A DNA stretch of 64,000 nt from Micromonospora echinospora (GCF_900091495.1 NZ_LT607413.1:186001-250000); one strand, 5' to 3'. Counted from the first letter of the stretch, positions 1 through 9,282 are shown. The notes: generated by a model from the letters alone, not told the origin. A program made the numbers and translations.

Positions 1-1
1 C

Positions 2-295
2 CGGCGCAACGTCTACCTCGACACCGGGGGTTTCGCCGGCTCGCCCGGCACCGGCTGGCCGCAGCGGTTGAACCGGCTGTTCCGCATGGGCGTCAACCAC
101 AAGATCATTTTTGGTACGGACTGGCCGTTGAACCAGCTCACCGGTGGGCTGCCCCGGCTGCTCGCCGAGGTGTGCGACGGGTCCGAGGTCTTCGCCGGGG
201 TGTCCCGTGGCGACCGGGCGCTGCTGCTCGGCGGCAACCTGCTGCGGGTGCTCGCGTCGGCCGCCCGGCCGGCGCGGGCCGGGGCGGGACCGTGA
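2..295 (+). CDS. Amidohydrolase_2 family protein, C-terminal part (truncated by window edge)
   Basis: Only the last 97 codons are present; the frame is open from base 2 and stops at TGA 293-295. The piece carries the typical end of the amidohydrolase_2 (PF04909) TIM barrel: a GTDWP segment, whose Asp is the usual last-strand metal or catalytic Asp, and near the end GGNLLRVL, the helix that follows the barrel. Members are metal-dependent hydrolases or decarboxylases of lactones and aromatic acids. The substrate cannot be read from this fragment. Another family member lies at 30441-31286. The next gene converges on it. Confidence 0.75.
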   Translation, partial: RRNVYLDTGGFAGSPGTGWPQRLNRLFRMGVNHKIIFGTDWPLNQLTGGLPRLLAEVCDGSEVFAGVSRGDRALLLGGNLLRVLASAARPARAGAGP

Positions 296-357
296 CCGGC
301 CCGGCCGTCCCGCGCGGGCGGGTGACGGCCGGGCCGGGCCCGGTCAGCGCGCTCCGG

Positions 358-1242
358 TCAGGATCCGATCGCCCCGGCGAACTGTCCCCGGACGATCCGG
401 TCGAGGAACCGGTCGAGGAACTCCTCCAGATGGTCGAAGGAGTCAGCGCAGAAGAGCACGGGCTGGTAGTCCTCCACCCGGTACCGCTGCGCGCCCATCG
501 TCGCCGCGTCCAGCGGTCGGATCTCCGCCGCCGTCCGGAACTGGTCCAGCTCACCGATCGAGGAGAGCAGGCTCGCCCCGCAGGCGCGCACCTCGCCGTC
601 CTCGCGGACCAGGCCGTACTCGAGGGTGAACCAGAAGACCCGGGAGAGCACGGAGAGCGCCTCGTGGCTCTCCAGCCGCCGGGCGGCCTCCCCCACCCGC
701 CGGTAGATCGCCGCGAGCCGGTCGCTGGCCAACGCGCTGCCGTGCCCGACCACCTCGTGGATCATGTCCGGCTCCGGGGAGAACCGGGGCATCGAGCAGT
801 GCCGGATGTACTGGGTCGCCTGGAACAGCCCGTCGGCGAGCGAGCCGTAGAAGTCGCCCATCTCGACGATGCCCGCGGCCGGCCGGAAGCGGAACCCGGT
901 CAGCTCGGTCAGGCGCGCCGAGGCCGCCCCGAGCTGCGGCAGCCGGTCGGTGGGCAGGTCGAGCCGGCGCACCCCGTCGAGGAACTCCCGGCAGGCGTAC
1001 CGCTGGTGTCGTTCCCGCAGCTCGGGACCGACGATCCGCCACAGTTCGTGCTCCTCGTCGGTGTACTCCACGTCGGCGACCGGGCCGCCGGGCACGTGGT
1101 CCAGGGCGGCCTTCGCGATCTGCGCGCGGTGCCGCTGGTAGCCCGGGTCGTCCCGGCCCGGGTGTCCGTCGGCGAACACCACGGAGACCGCGCCGTTCTC
1201 GGTACGGATCACCGGCGAGTACAACGTCGCTTCCTTGAACAT
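358..1242 (-). CDS. Pterin-dependent aromatic amino acid hydroxylase
   Basis: A 294-residue catalytic domain of the phenylalanine/tyrosine/tryptophan hydroxylase family, without the N-terminal ACT domain of animal enzymes. The iron site is complete: PEPDMIHEVVGH gives His162 and His167, and FWFTLEYG gives Glu208. GASLLSSIGEL and TQYIRH are also family signatures. The family hydroxylates an aromatic ring with tetrahydrobiopterin and O2. Start ATG 1242 is chosen because GGAGGA lies 7 nt upstream and the family homology begins there; an in-frame ATG at 1380 would add 46 basic, low-complexity residues. It lies divergent from the P450 in an NRPS locus, so I infer it makes a hydroxylated Phe, Tyr or Trp building block. 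Whether it acts at ring position 3, 4 or 5 cannot be read. Confidence 0.88.
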   Translation of the reverse strand: MFKEATLYSPVIRTENGAVSVVFADGHPGRDDPGYQRHRAQIAKAALDHVPGGPVADVEYTDEEHELWRIVGPELRERHQRYACREFLDGVRRLDLPTDRLPQLGAASARLTELTGFRFRPAAGIVEMGDFYGSLADGLFQATQYIRHCSMPRFSPEPDMIHEVVGHGSALASDRLAAIYRRVGEAARRLESHEALSVLSRVFWFTLEYGLVREDGEVRACGASLLSSIGELDQFRTAAEIRPLDAATMGAQRYRVEDYQPVLFCADSFDHLEEFLDRFLDRIVRGQFAGAIGS

Positions 1243-1552
1243 CGTCGCTTCCTCCCCCACGCCCGGCGGACGCGCGTCGAGGGACCGACGTGGTTCCACA
1301 CGCACCCGGCCGGTCCCGCGTTGCCATCGGATCGGGCGGCGGCATTTCCGCACCAGCCCGGCACGACCTCGTCCGCACAATTACGGGTGGTCACATGAGC
1401 CGAGCCTAACCCACAAATCCATATTTTCGAACGCCAGGAAATAAGTGATGGAAAACGCTCCGGAATGAGCTGGGAACCGGCGGCGTGCGACGCGCGCTGC
1501 CCATTTACGGCACTACCGCCACGGCCATTCCGCGTCTCGATCGGAGGGATCC
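1243..1552. promoter_or_regulatory. Divergent intergenic region between hydroxylase and P450
   Basis: 310 bases with no convincing gene. Bases about 1380-1450 are clearly richer in A/T than the surroundings, as expected of a promoter region serving both divergent genes. The P450 ribosome site GGAGGG is at 1543-1548 and the hydroxylase site lies just right of 1242. I could not fix -35/-10 boxes or an operator with confidence, and no regulator gene is seen in this biosynthetic locus. Confidence 0.4.
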
Positions 1553-2824
1553 GTGCTGACCCGTACTCCCCTGTTCACCGCCGGCGGCGCGGACTTCGAC
1601 CCGGCCGATCCCCACCTGTTCACCACCGACCGGCCCCACCAGGTCTGGCGGCAGGCCCGGCGCCGGCACCCCGTCGCCTGGCAGGAGTCGGCCGACGGCG
1701 GCTTCTGGTCGGTCACCGGCCACCGGCCGGGCAGTGAGCTGCTCCGGCGGCCCGCCGAGTTCACCTCGACCCTCGGCATGCGCCTGGGCAGCAGTCCGCA
1801 GGCCGTCCGCGCCGCCGCCGGACGGATGCTCGTGGTCGCCGACGGCCCCGCGCACCGTCGCCTGCGGACCGCCCACTCGGCCTGGTTCACGCCCCGGGCG
1901 CTGGCCGGGCTCCGCGCCGAACTGCTCCGCCGGCTCGACGCGCGGCTGGCCGAACTGCTCGACCGGGGCACCCCGTTCGACGTGGTCGGCGAACTCACCG
2001 CGCCGCTGCCCGCGTGGGCGCTGCTCGGCATGATGGGCGTCCCGGCCGCCGACTGGGACCACCTGGTCGGGCTGACCCTGCGGGCCTTCGACGACGACGA
2101 ACGCGGTCCGGAGGCGGCGGCGGCCCGGACCGAGGCGCACACCGAGGTCTTCCTGTACTTCGCCGACCTGCTCGACCGGCGCCGGGCCGAGCCGGGCGAC
2201 GACATGGTGAGCGCACTGGCGCAGGCGGTGGTGGACGGCCAGCCACTGACCGACGAGGAGATCGTCCTCAACTGCGACGGACTGATGAACGGGGGGTTGG
2301 AGACGACCCCGCACGCCGCCTCCGGCGCGATGCTCGCGTTCGCCCGGCACCCGGAGGTCTGGCGGCGGCTGCGGCAGGACCCGGAGCTGACCGACCGGGC
2401 GGTGGAGGAGATCCTCCGCTACACGTCACCGCCCATGCACGCGATGCGGACCGCCACCGTCGACGCCACCCTGGGCGACGCCTCGATCCGGGCCGGGGAC
2501 CGGGTGGTGGTGTGGTTCCCGGCCTGCAACGCCGACGACACCGTCTTCACCGATCCGGAGCGGTTCCTCGTCGACCGGTGGCCCAACCCCCACCTCGGGT
2601 TCGGCGGCGGGCCGCACTACTGCATCGGCGCGGCCCTCGCCCGGCTGGAGCTGCGCTGTCTGCTGGAGACCCTGGCCCGGCGGGTCGAGGCGTTCGAGGT
2701 CGCCGGCGCGGTGGTCCGTCAGGCGTCGAACTTCCTGAACGGCCTGCGCCGCCTGGACCTGGCGCTCACCCCGACGGCACCGACGCTCACCGAGGCTCGT
2801 CGGCGCTCCGGGACGCCTCGATGA
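1553..2824 (+). CDS. Cytochrome P450
   Basis: 423 residues, normal length for a soluble bacterial P450. The haem-binding loop FGGGPHYCIG places the thiolate ligand at Cys357. The K-helix ExxR is Glu286-Ile-Leu-Arg289. The I-helix reads NGGLETT, a variant of the usual (A/G)GxxT oxygen-activation motif. It starts at GTG 1553 with GGAGGG 4 nt before. P450s beside an NRPS often hydroxylate a carrier-bound amino acid or the released product; which applies here is not visible. Its 3' end overlaps the convergent methyltransferase by 38 bp. No ferredoxin or reductase gene is adjacent, so electrons must come from elsewhere. Confidence 0.93.
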   Translation: MLTRTPLFTAGGADFDPADPHLFTTDRPHQVWRQARRRHPVAWQESADGGFWSVTGHRPGSELLRRPAEFTSTLGMRLGSSPQAVRAAAGRMLVVADGPAHRRLRTAHSAWFTPRALAGLRAELLRRLDARLAELLDRGTPFDVVGELTAPLPAWALLGMMGVPAADWDHLVGLTLRAFDDDERGPEAAAARTEAHTEVFLYFADLLDRRRAEPGDDMVSALAQAVVDGQPLTDEEIVLNCDGLMNGGLETTPHAASGAMLAFARHPEVWRRLRQDPELTDRAVEEILRYTSPPMHAMRTATVDATLGDASIRAGDRVVVWFPACNADDTVFTDPERFLVDRWPNPHLGFGGGPHYCIGAALARLELRCLLETLARRVEAFEVAGAVVRQASNFLNGLRRLDLALTPTAPTLTEARRRSGTPR

Positions 2825-3815
2825 CGTGCATCCCGGGTGGACCGGCCACCGTCCGCCGGAACGCCCAGCCCGCCCGCTCCAGCAGTTCGCGGTACTGCCC
2901 GAGGGTCCGTTCCCGGGCCCCCGGGTACAGCACCATCATCACCACGTCCGACCACGCCTGGGTCGCCGCCAGCGGCCCCGACTCGGGAAGCAGGTCCTCG
3001 AAGATCCGCAGTCGCGCGCCCGGGGACGCGCCCCGGGCGAGGGCGTCGAGGATCCCGACCACCGCGTCGTCGTCCCAGTCGTGCAGCACCCGGGAGAGCA
3101 GGTACACGTCGCCGGCCGGCACCGGCGCGAAGAGGTCGTGCGGCCGGACGTCGGCCCGGTCGGCCAGCCCGCGTTCCCGGAACCGGTCCACCGCCCGGGG
3201 CAGCACCTGCGGCTGGTCCAGCAGGATCCCCTTCAGGCCGGGCGCGGCGTCGAGCACCGCGGCCAGCAGCACTCCGCTGCCGCCGCCGACGTCCACCACC
3301 GTGCCGCCGTCGGGCCAGTCCAGCAGGGGCACGCAGGGCAGCGAGAGCAGCCGCGCCTGCTCCGCCATCGCCTGGCTGAACACCGCCTGCTGGTCGGGAC
3401 GGTCCGCCAGGTACTCCCAGAACCCGGCGCCCAACGCGCCGGGGACGGCGGGACGGCCGGTGCGGATCGTGTCGACCAGCCGGTGTGCCACGTCGGAGAC
3501 GCCGAGCGTGGCGAAGGTGGCCCAGACGGACATCGAATGGTCCCGGCGGAGCAGCTCGCCCCGGTCGGTGAGCCACACCCGGTCCGTCTCGCGGTGGTGC
3601 GTCACGATCTCGTACCCGTCGAGCAGGCGCAGCACCCGGCGCAGCGCGTCCGGGTCGGCGGCCACCTCGACCGCGAGCTCGGACACCGGTCGGGGCCCGT
3701 CCGCGAGCCGGTCCGGAATCTCCAGCCTGGCCACCGCGCAGATCGCGTGGAAAACCAGTCCGGACTGATAGACGTGGAACAGCTCAGCGATTTCCGCGAT
3801 CGGCTCCCGGAACAC
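2787..3815 (-). CDS. SAM-dependent O-methyltransferase (plant-type, Methyltransf_2)
   Basis: 342 residues. The N-terminal 90 residues form the winged-helix dimerisation domain; the Rossmann fold follows, with SAM loop DVGGGSG at 175-181. HDWDD at 245-249 is the signature of this family, and His245 is the expected catalytic base that deprotonates a phenolic hydroxyl. Start is GTG 3815 with GGAGGT 9 nt upstream. It is divergent from the NRPS gene across about 190 bp and convergent with the P450. The likely role is methylation of the hydroxyl installed by the aromatic hydroxylase or the P450; this is inferred from neighbourhood only. Confidence 0.9.
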   Translation of the reverse strand: MFREPIAEIAELFHVYQSGLVFHAICAVARLEIPDRLADGPRPVSELAVEVAADPDALRRVLRLLDGYEIVTHHRETDRVWLTDRGELLRRDHSMSVWATFATLGVSDVAHRLVDTIRTGRPAVPGALGAGFWEYLADRPDQQAVFSQAMAEQARLLSLPCVPLLDWPDGGTVVDVGGGSGVLLAAVLDAAPGLKGILLDQPQVLPRAVDRFRERGLADRADVRPHDLFAPVPAGDVYLLSRVLHDWDDDAVVGILDALARGASPGARLRIFEDLLPESGPLAATQAWSDVVMMVLYPGARERTLGQYRELLERAGWAFRRTVAGPPGMHVIEASRSADEPR

Positions 3816-4008
3816 CAGAAATCAACCTCCCCGCGTTCGGACAACGAAGGAAATCTAGCAAGGTTTGTCAATGCATACACCACCCGGACGAACACCTTCG
3901 ACGCGCCATCGGACAGCAGTCCGAACAGGACACGAGAAATCCGGAGAAACACCGGTGACACCTCCGACGTCCCCCTACGACCGGTCGACCCGTGAAAGGA
4001 TGCCGACG

Positions 4009-7000
4009 ATGACGTCCCCTGCCCCCACGGTGGGCGGCGTGCTCCCGGAAGCCGCCGCGCCGGCCGTGAGCACCCGGCTGCCACTCTCCTTCGCGCAGGA
4101 GCAGTTGTGGTTGGTGGACCAGCTCAGTCCCGGCGAGTCCACGTACCACAGCCCCCTCGTCTACCGCCTGCGCGGGACGCTGGACGTCACCGCGCTCCGG
4201 GCCGCGCTGACCCACCTGGTGGCCCGGCACGACGCGCTGCGGGCCACGTTCGGCACCGAGGACGGCACGCCGTACCAGGAGATCGCCCCGCCCGCCCCGG
4301 TCCGGCTCGACGTACGCCCGGTGCCCGGCGACACCCCGGACGACCGGGAGGCGGCCCTGCACCAGGCGCTACGGGCGGAGGTCACCACCCCGTTCGACCT
4401 GCGGGTCGGCCCGCTGTACCGCTTCCTGCTGCTGCGGCTCGCCGACGACGACCACGTGCTCCTGCTGCTCCTGCACCACATCGTCACCGACGGCTGGTCG
4501 GCCGGGGTGCTCCGGCGGGACCTGGCCGACGGGTACGCCGCCGCGGTCGCCGGCCACGCCCCGCGACTGCCTCCGCCCGGCCGCACGTACGCCGCGCACG
4601 TGCTGGCCCAGCGTGCCCGGCTGACCTCGGAGACGCTGGAGTCCGGACTCCGGCACTGGGAGCGGGCGCTACGCGACGTCCCGCCGGTGGAACTGCCCAC
4701 CGACCGGCCCCGGACGGCCGCCTCCGGGCGGCCCGGCGCGACGGTCGTCCGCTCCCTGCCCGACGCGCTGCGCCACCGGGTGGCGGCGTTCTGCCGCGAC
4801 CGCCAGGTGTCCCCGTTCATGCTGTTGACCGCCGCTCTCGGGGCGGTGCTCGCCACCGAGGCCGGCCAGGAGGACCTGCCGCTCGGCGTGCCGCTGCTGG
4901 GCCGGTCCGAGGCAGAGTCAGAGGAGGTCGTCGGGCTCTTCGTCAACATGGTGGTGCTCCGTCTCGACCTCTCCGGCGACCCCACCTTCGACGAACTGGT
5001 GGACCGGGTCGCCGAGGCGAGTCTCGGTCTGTACGACCACGACGAGGTGCCCTTCTCCGCGGTGGTCGAACGGGTCCGGCCGGTCCGCGCCGAGGGCCGC
5101 AACCCGCTGTTCCAGGCCTGCGTGCAGTTGCTCGGCGCGGATACCACGGGGGCCGGGCTGTCCCTGCCGGGCCTCGCCGTCGAGCTGGTTCCGCCCCCGT
5201 CGGAGCGGTCCCCGTTCGACCTCTCCGTCGACTTCGCGGTCACGCCCGACCGCGTCGACGTCCACCTCACCTACGCGACCGACCTGTTCGACCGGTGGCG
5301 GATCGAGGCGCTGCTCGACCACCTCACCACCCTGCTGACGGCCGGGTGCGCCGACCCGGCCCGTCCGCTGTCGCGTCTCGCGCTGCTCTCCGACCGGGAA
5401 CGGGCCGCGCTGCTCGAACTCGGCGACGGCGGTCCAGCTCGGACCGACGAACGCCCGCTGGACGTCCGGATCGCGGCGGTCGCCACCGCCCGCCCCGACG
5501 CGGTGGCGGCGGTCTGCCGGGGACGCGAGCTGACCTACGGCGACCTGCTCCGCCGGGCGGACGCGCTGGCCCACCGGCTGGTCCGGCGCGGCGGCGGTCC
5601 GGAACGGGTGGTCGCCGTCGTCGCCGACCGGGACCTCGACCTGGTCATCGCCGTGCTCGGGGTGCTGCGGGCCGGGGCCGCGGTGACCATCCTCGACCCG
5701 ACGCATCCGGCCCGGCGGCTGGCCCGCCTGGTCGACGCGGTCGACCCGCCGGTGGTGCTGACCCGGTCCACCCTGGTCGACCGCCTGCCGCCGCTGCCGG
5801 GCCGGCACGTGCTGGCCTGGGACGATCCGGCGGCCGGGCCGACCGCGCCGGGGCCGCTGCCGGCCCACACCGCCGCGAACCTGGCCGCCGTGGTGACCAC
5901 CTCCGGGTCGACCGGTCGACCCAAGCCGGTGGCGCTCGACCACGCCGGACTGGCCAGCTTCGTCGACCGCAACCGCCGGGTGCTCGACCTCGGTCCGGCC
6001 GACCGGATGCTCCAGTTCTGCTCGCTCACCTTCGACCTGGCCCTCGGCGAGGTGCTCACCGCGCTCACGGTCGGCGCCACGCTGGTGCTCGTCTCCCCCG
6101 AGGAGGGGTCCGCGCCGGACGAGGTGGCGGCGCTGATGCGGACGCAGCGGGTCACCTACCTCGGGCTGACCCCGACCATGCTCGGCAGCCTCGACCCGAC
6201 CGGTCACCCCGACCTCCGGGTCGTGCTGAGCGCCGGCGAGGTGCTGACCACGGACCTGGTCGACGCCTGGCACGCACCGGGCCGCCGCGTGGTCAACCTG
6301 TACGGCCCGACCGAGGTCTCGGTGGCCTGCACCGACCACGACTGCCCGCCCGGTCAGGGGCACTGCCCGCCGCCGATCGGCCGACCCCACCCGGGGCGGT
6401 GGCTGTACGTGGTGGACCGGTACGGACGGCTCGCGCCCCGGGGCGCCCCCGGTGAGCTGCTCGTCGGGGGTGTCGGGGTGGCCCGGGGATACCTCAACCA
6501 GCCCGCGCTGACCGCCGAACGCTTCGTCCCCGACCCGTTCCGGCCCGGAAGCCGGGTCTACCGCACCGGTGACCTGGTGCGCTGGAACGGCGCCGGTGAG
6601 CTCGAATTCCTCGGCCGCCTCGACGACCAGGTCAAGCTGCGCGGGTTGCGGATCGAGCCCGGCGAGATCGAGTCGGCGCTGCTGACCCACCCGCGCGTGC
6701 GCCGGGCGGCGGTGGTGGTCCGTTCCGACCCGCGCGGGGAGCCCCGCCTGGTCGGGTACGTCAGCGCGGACGGGCCGCCGCCGACCCCGGCGGAACTCCG
6801 GGCCCACCTCGACGCGGTGCTCCCCGCGTACCTGGTGCCGGGCGTGTGGTGCGTGCTCGACGAGTTCCCGCTGACCAGCTCGCAGAAGATCGACCGGGCC
6901 GCCCTGCCCGACCCGGAGCCGGCCACCGGCCGGGACGGTGCCGTTCCCCCGGCCACCCCGACCGAGGCCGCCCTGGTGACGATCTTCGGGGAGGTGCTCG

Positions 7001-7188
7001 GTGTGCCGGAGGTCGGCGCGGACGCCAACCTCTTCGCCCTGGGCGGCAGCTCGTTGCAGGGCATGCGGGTGGTCAGCCGGATCAACCGCGCCTTCGGGGT
7101 GCGACTGAACCTGCGCCTGCTCTACGGCACCGCCACGGTCCGCGACCTCGCCGCCCGGATCGACACGAGGCGGGGGGCGGACCGATGA
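4009..7188 (+). CDS. Single-module nonribosomal peptide synthetase (C-A-PCP)
   Basis: 1059 residues. The condensation domain (about 15-460) has the catalytic HHxxxDG as His156-His157 to Gly162. The adenylation domain (about 480-970) has A3 TTSGSTGRPK at 630-639, A5 YGPTE at 765-769, A8 starting at Gly869 and the A10 lysine Lys960. The carrier domain has LGGSS with the phosphopantetheine serine at Ser1015. There is no epimerase, methyltransferase or thioesterase domain. ATG 4009 is chosen because GAAAGG (3994-3999) is 9 nt upstream; ATG 4000 is possible. Hand alignment to PheA gives the pocket code D-L-G-G-L-A-L-V-A-K, which I cannot assign. The C domain has no upstream carrier, so it must take a free, CoA-bound or trans-supplied donor. 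It is translationally coupled (ATGA) to the thioesterase. Confidence 0.95.
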   Translation: MTSPAPTVGGVLPEAAAPAVSTRLPLSFAQEQLWLVDQLSPGESTYHSPLVYRLRGTLDVTALRAALTHLVARHDALRATFGTEDGTPYQEIAPPAPVRLDVRPVPGDTPDDREAALHQALRAEVTTPFDLRVGPLYRFLLLRLADDDHVLLLLLHHIVTDGWSAGVLRRDLADGYAAAVAGHAPRLPPPGRTYAAHVLAQRARLTSETLESGLRHWERALRDVPPVELPTDRPRTAASGRPGATVVRSLPDALRHRVAAFCRDRQVSPFMLLTAALGAVLATEAGQEDLPLGVPLLGRSEAESEEVVGLFVNMVVLRLDLSGDPTFDELVDRVAEASLGLYDHDEVPFSAVVERVRPVRAEGRNPLFQACVQLLGADTTGAGLSLPGLAVELVPPPSERSPFDLSVDFAVTPDRVDVHLTYATDLFDRWRIEALLDHLTTLLTAGCADPARPLSRLALLSDRERAALLELGDGGPARTDERPLDVRIAAVATARPDAVAAVCRGRELTYGDLLRRADALAHRLVRRGGGPERVVAVVADRDLDLVIAVLGVLRAGAAVTILDPTHPARRLARLVDAVDPPVVLTRSTLVDRLPPLPGRHVLAWDDPAAGPTAPGPLPAHTAANLAAVVTTSGSTGRPKPVALDHAGLASFVDRNRRVLDLGPADRMLQFCSLTFDLALGEVLTALTVGATLVLVSPEEGSAPDEVAALMRTQRVTYLGLTPTMLGSLDPTGHPDLRVVLSAGEVLTTDLVDAWHAPGRRVVNLYGPTEVSVACTDHDCPPGQGHCPPPIGRPHPGRWLYVVDRYGRLAPRGAPGELLVGGVGVARGYLNQPALTAERFVPDPFRPGSRVYRTGDLVRWNGAGELEFLGRLDDQVKLRGLRIEPGEIESALLTHPRVRRAAVVVRSDPRGEPRLVGYVSADGPPPTPAELRAHLDAVLPAYLVPGVWCVLDEFPLTSSQKIDRAALPDPEPATGRDGAVPPATPTEAALVTIFGEVLGVPEVGADANLFALGGSSLQGMRVVSRINRAFGVRLNLRLLYGTATVRDLAARIDTRRGADR

Positions 7189-8060
7189 CCGACGACGGGG
7201 CGGTGCTCACCATCCGCGCCACCGGACGCCGGCCGGCGCTGTGCTGCGTACCGGCCATCTCCGGGTCCCCCTACCCCTACCTGCCGCTGGCCGCCCTGCT
7301 CGACGCCGACCAGCCCGTCCTCGCCCTGGAAGCGCCCGGCTTCGAGGACGACCGTCCGCCGGCCGGCTCGCTGCCCGACCTCACGGCCGGCTACCGGGAC
7401 ACGTTGCGCCGGGTGCGTCCCGACCGGGCGTACGCCCTGCTCGGGTGGTCGATGGGGGGTGTGGTCGCGTACCACCTGGCGCAGCGGCTGCGGGCCGACG
7501 GTCTCGACGTGCCGGCGCTGGTCCTCGTCGACAGCGTCGTACCGACCCTGATGCGGCATCCCGAGGGGGCGGAGCGGACGACGAGGTTCGTGGTGGACCT
7601 GCTCGCCACCTCGGGCCAGCCGGTCGAGCCGGCCCGGGCGGTGCTCGACGGCCTGCCCGCCGGAAGCACCCCGGGGGCGGCGTTCACCGCCCTGGTCCGG
7701 GCCGGTGTCCTTCCGGAGGACCTCGACCACTCCTTCCTGCTGCACCGGTACGCGTTGTTCGACGCCCACCTCACGGCGTTGAGCCACTACCGGCCCACCG
7801 GCGGGTACGACGGGCCGGTCACCGTGGTCCGCGCCGCCGAGTCCCCCGCCGACCTGATGCGCTGGGACGGCCTGGCCGCCGACGTGACGGAACTCGTCGT
7901 CCCCGGCGACCACTACTCGATCTGGCGGGGCGAGGGGTTGGTCGCGCTCGGCCGGGCCCTGCGCCGCTGCCTGTCCGGCACCGACACCGACGACCACGGG
8001 CGTCCGTACGCCCAGAAAGGAACGGCCGACGAATGGCCTCCGCCACCTGGCGGCGCGTGA
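7185..8060 (+). CDS. Stand-alone alpha/beta-hydrolase thioesterase of the NRPS locus
   Basis: 291 residues of the thioesterase fold. The nucleophile elbow GWSMGG puts the serine at residue 89; LVLVDS follows about 25 residues later and PGDHYSI near the C terminus supplies the histidine. The fold matches NRPS/PKS thioesterases, which either release the finished chain or clear misloaded carriers. Because the NRPS lacks its own thioesterase domain, product release in trans is a reasonable inference. Its ATG 7185 overlaps the NRPS stop (ATGA) and its last 28 bases overlap the exporter gene, so the three genes are one transcription unit. Confidence 0.9.
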   Translation: MTDDGAVLTIRATGRRPALCCVPAISGSPYPYLPLAALLDADQPVLALEAPGFEDDRPPAGSLPDLTAGYRDTLRRVRPDRAYALLGWSMGGVVAYHLAQRLRADGLDVPALVLVDSVVPTLMRHPEGAERTTRFVVDLLATSGQPVEPARAVLDGLPAGSTPGAAFTALVRAGVLPEDLDHSFLLHRYALFDAHLTALSHYRPTGGYDGPVTVVRAAESPADLMRWDGLAADVTELVVPGDHYSIWRGEGLVALGRALRRCLSGTDTDDHGRPYAQKGTADEWPPPPGGA

Positions 8061-9244
8061 CCGTACTGCTGGCTCTCGCCCTGTCCGCCTTCACCTTCAA
8101 CACCACCGAGAACCTGCCGATCGGCCTGCTCCCGCTGATCTCCGAGGACCTGGACGTCACGTTCTCCTCGGTCGGCTATCTCGTCACCGGCTACGGCCTG
8201 ACGGTGGCCGTCGTCTCGCTGCCGCTCGCCCAGGTGACCCGGGACCTGCCCCGCCGGTGGGTGCTCACCGGCGTACTGGCGGTGCTCGTGGTGTCCACCC
8301 TGATCTCGATCGTGGCGGCCAGCTACTGGGTGCTGCTGACCGCCCGGATCGCGACCGCCGTCGCCCAGGCCCTCTTCTGGGCGGTGATGGCGCCCGTCGC
8401 GGTGGGGCTCTTCGCACCCGAGGTACGCGGGCGGGTGATCGCGGTGATGTCGGTCGGGGGCTCGCTGGCCACCGTGCTCGGCGTGCCTGCCGGCACCTGG
8501 CTCGGGCAGCAGGGCGGCTGGCGGGCACCGTTCCTGGTGCTGACCGCGCTGTCCCTCGCCGCGCTGGTGCTGATCGCGGTGCTGTTGCCGACCAGCCGTC
8601 CGCAGGACAGCCACGGGGCGTACGGTTCCGCCCCGCACACCGGCCGGTTCGTGGTCACCCTGCTGGCCACCGCGGTCTCGGTGACCGGCATGTTCGCCGG
8701 GTTCACCTACGTCGTCCGGTTGCTCACCGACGTCACCGGCTTCACCGACGAGACGGTGAGCGCGTTGCTCTTCGTCTTCGGGCTCGCCGGCATCGCCGGG
8801 GTGAGCGGGGTCGGCCAGATCCTCGACCGGTTCCCCAACGGCGCGCTGGTGCTGACCATCGGACTCCAGGCGGTCGCCCTGCTCGGCCTCTGGCTGTTCG
8901 CCACCGAGAAGGTCGTGGTGGTCGCCATGCTCGCCCTGCTCGGCGCGTCGGCGGCACCGGTGTTCATGGCCACCCAGGCCCGGATCCTGGTGGTCGCCCC
9001 GGGGCGGACCGAGATCGGCTTCGCGGCGAACTCGGCGGCGTTCAACGTGGGCATCGCGGTCGGCGCGGCGGTCGGCGGACTGGTGCTGACGCCGCTGGGC
9101 GCGCGCGGCGTGTTCGGCATCGGCGCGCTGGTCACTGTCGCGGCACTGGCGGTCGTCGTGGGCGAGTCGCTGCTGGCCGGTCGTCCGGAGGCGACCCCGC
9201 CCGCTCCGACGCCCGCCCCGGAACAGGTCGACAGGGCCTCCTGA
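8033..9244 (+). CDS. MFS transporter, DHA1-type drug/product exporter
   Basis: 403 residues with about twelve hydrophobic segments. The first helix carries TENLPIGLLP, the form seen in AraJ/Cmx-type exporters of the DHA1 branch (AraJ, CmlR, NepI relatives). Start ATG 8033 lies 12 nt after GAAAGGA. The gene begins inside the end of the thioesterase gene and is last in the NRPS operon, so it probably exports the metabolite and gives self-resistance. A palindromic terminator follows directly. Confidence 0.9.
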   Translation: MASATWRRVTVLLALALSAFTFNTTENLPIGLLPLISEDLDVTFSSVGYLVTGYGLTVAVVSLPLAQVTRDLPRRWVLTGVLAVLVVSTLISIVAASYWVLLTARIATAVAQALFWAVMAPVAVGLFAPEVRGRVIAVMSVGGSLATVLGVPAGTWLGQQGGWRAPFLVLTALSLAALVLIAVLLPTSRPQDSHGAYGSAPHTGRFVVTLLATAVSVTGMFAGFTYVVRLLTDVTGFTDETVSALLFVFGLAGIAGVSGVGQILDRFPNGALVLTIGLQAVALLGLWLFATEKVVVVAMLALLGASAAPVFMATQARILVVAPGRTEIGFAANSAAFNVGIAVGAAVGGLVLTPLGARGVFGIGALVTVAALAVVVGESLLAGRPEATPPAPTPAPEQVDRAS

Positions 9245-9258
9245 CCCGGCCGACGGTC

Positions 9259-9280
9259 GTCCGGGCGCGCGCGCCCGGAC
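9259..9280. terminator. Bidirectional terminator-like perfect palindrome
   Basis: The 22 bases read identically on both strands (11-bp arms, all G/C except the outer GTC/GAC ends). It sits exactly between the convergent exporter (ends 9244) and phosphatase-like gene (ends 9283). No U-tract is present, which is usual for actinomycete hairpin terminators. Confidence 0.65.
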
Positions 9281-9282
9281 GG

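Noticed and set aside
4918..6807. Long open frame of about 629 codons on the minus strand inside the NRPS gene
   Set aside because: High-GC codon bias keeps antisense frames open; the plus-strand NRPS domains are complete and the antisense protein is Arg/Gly/Pro/His-rich with no domain.
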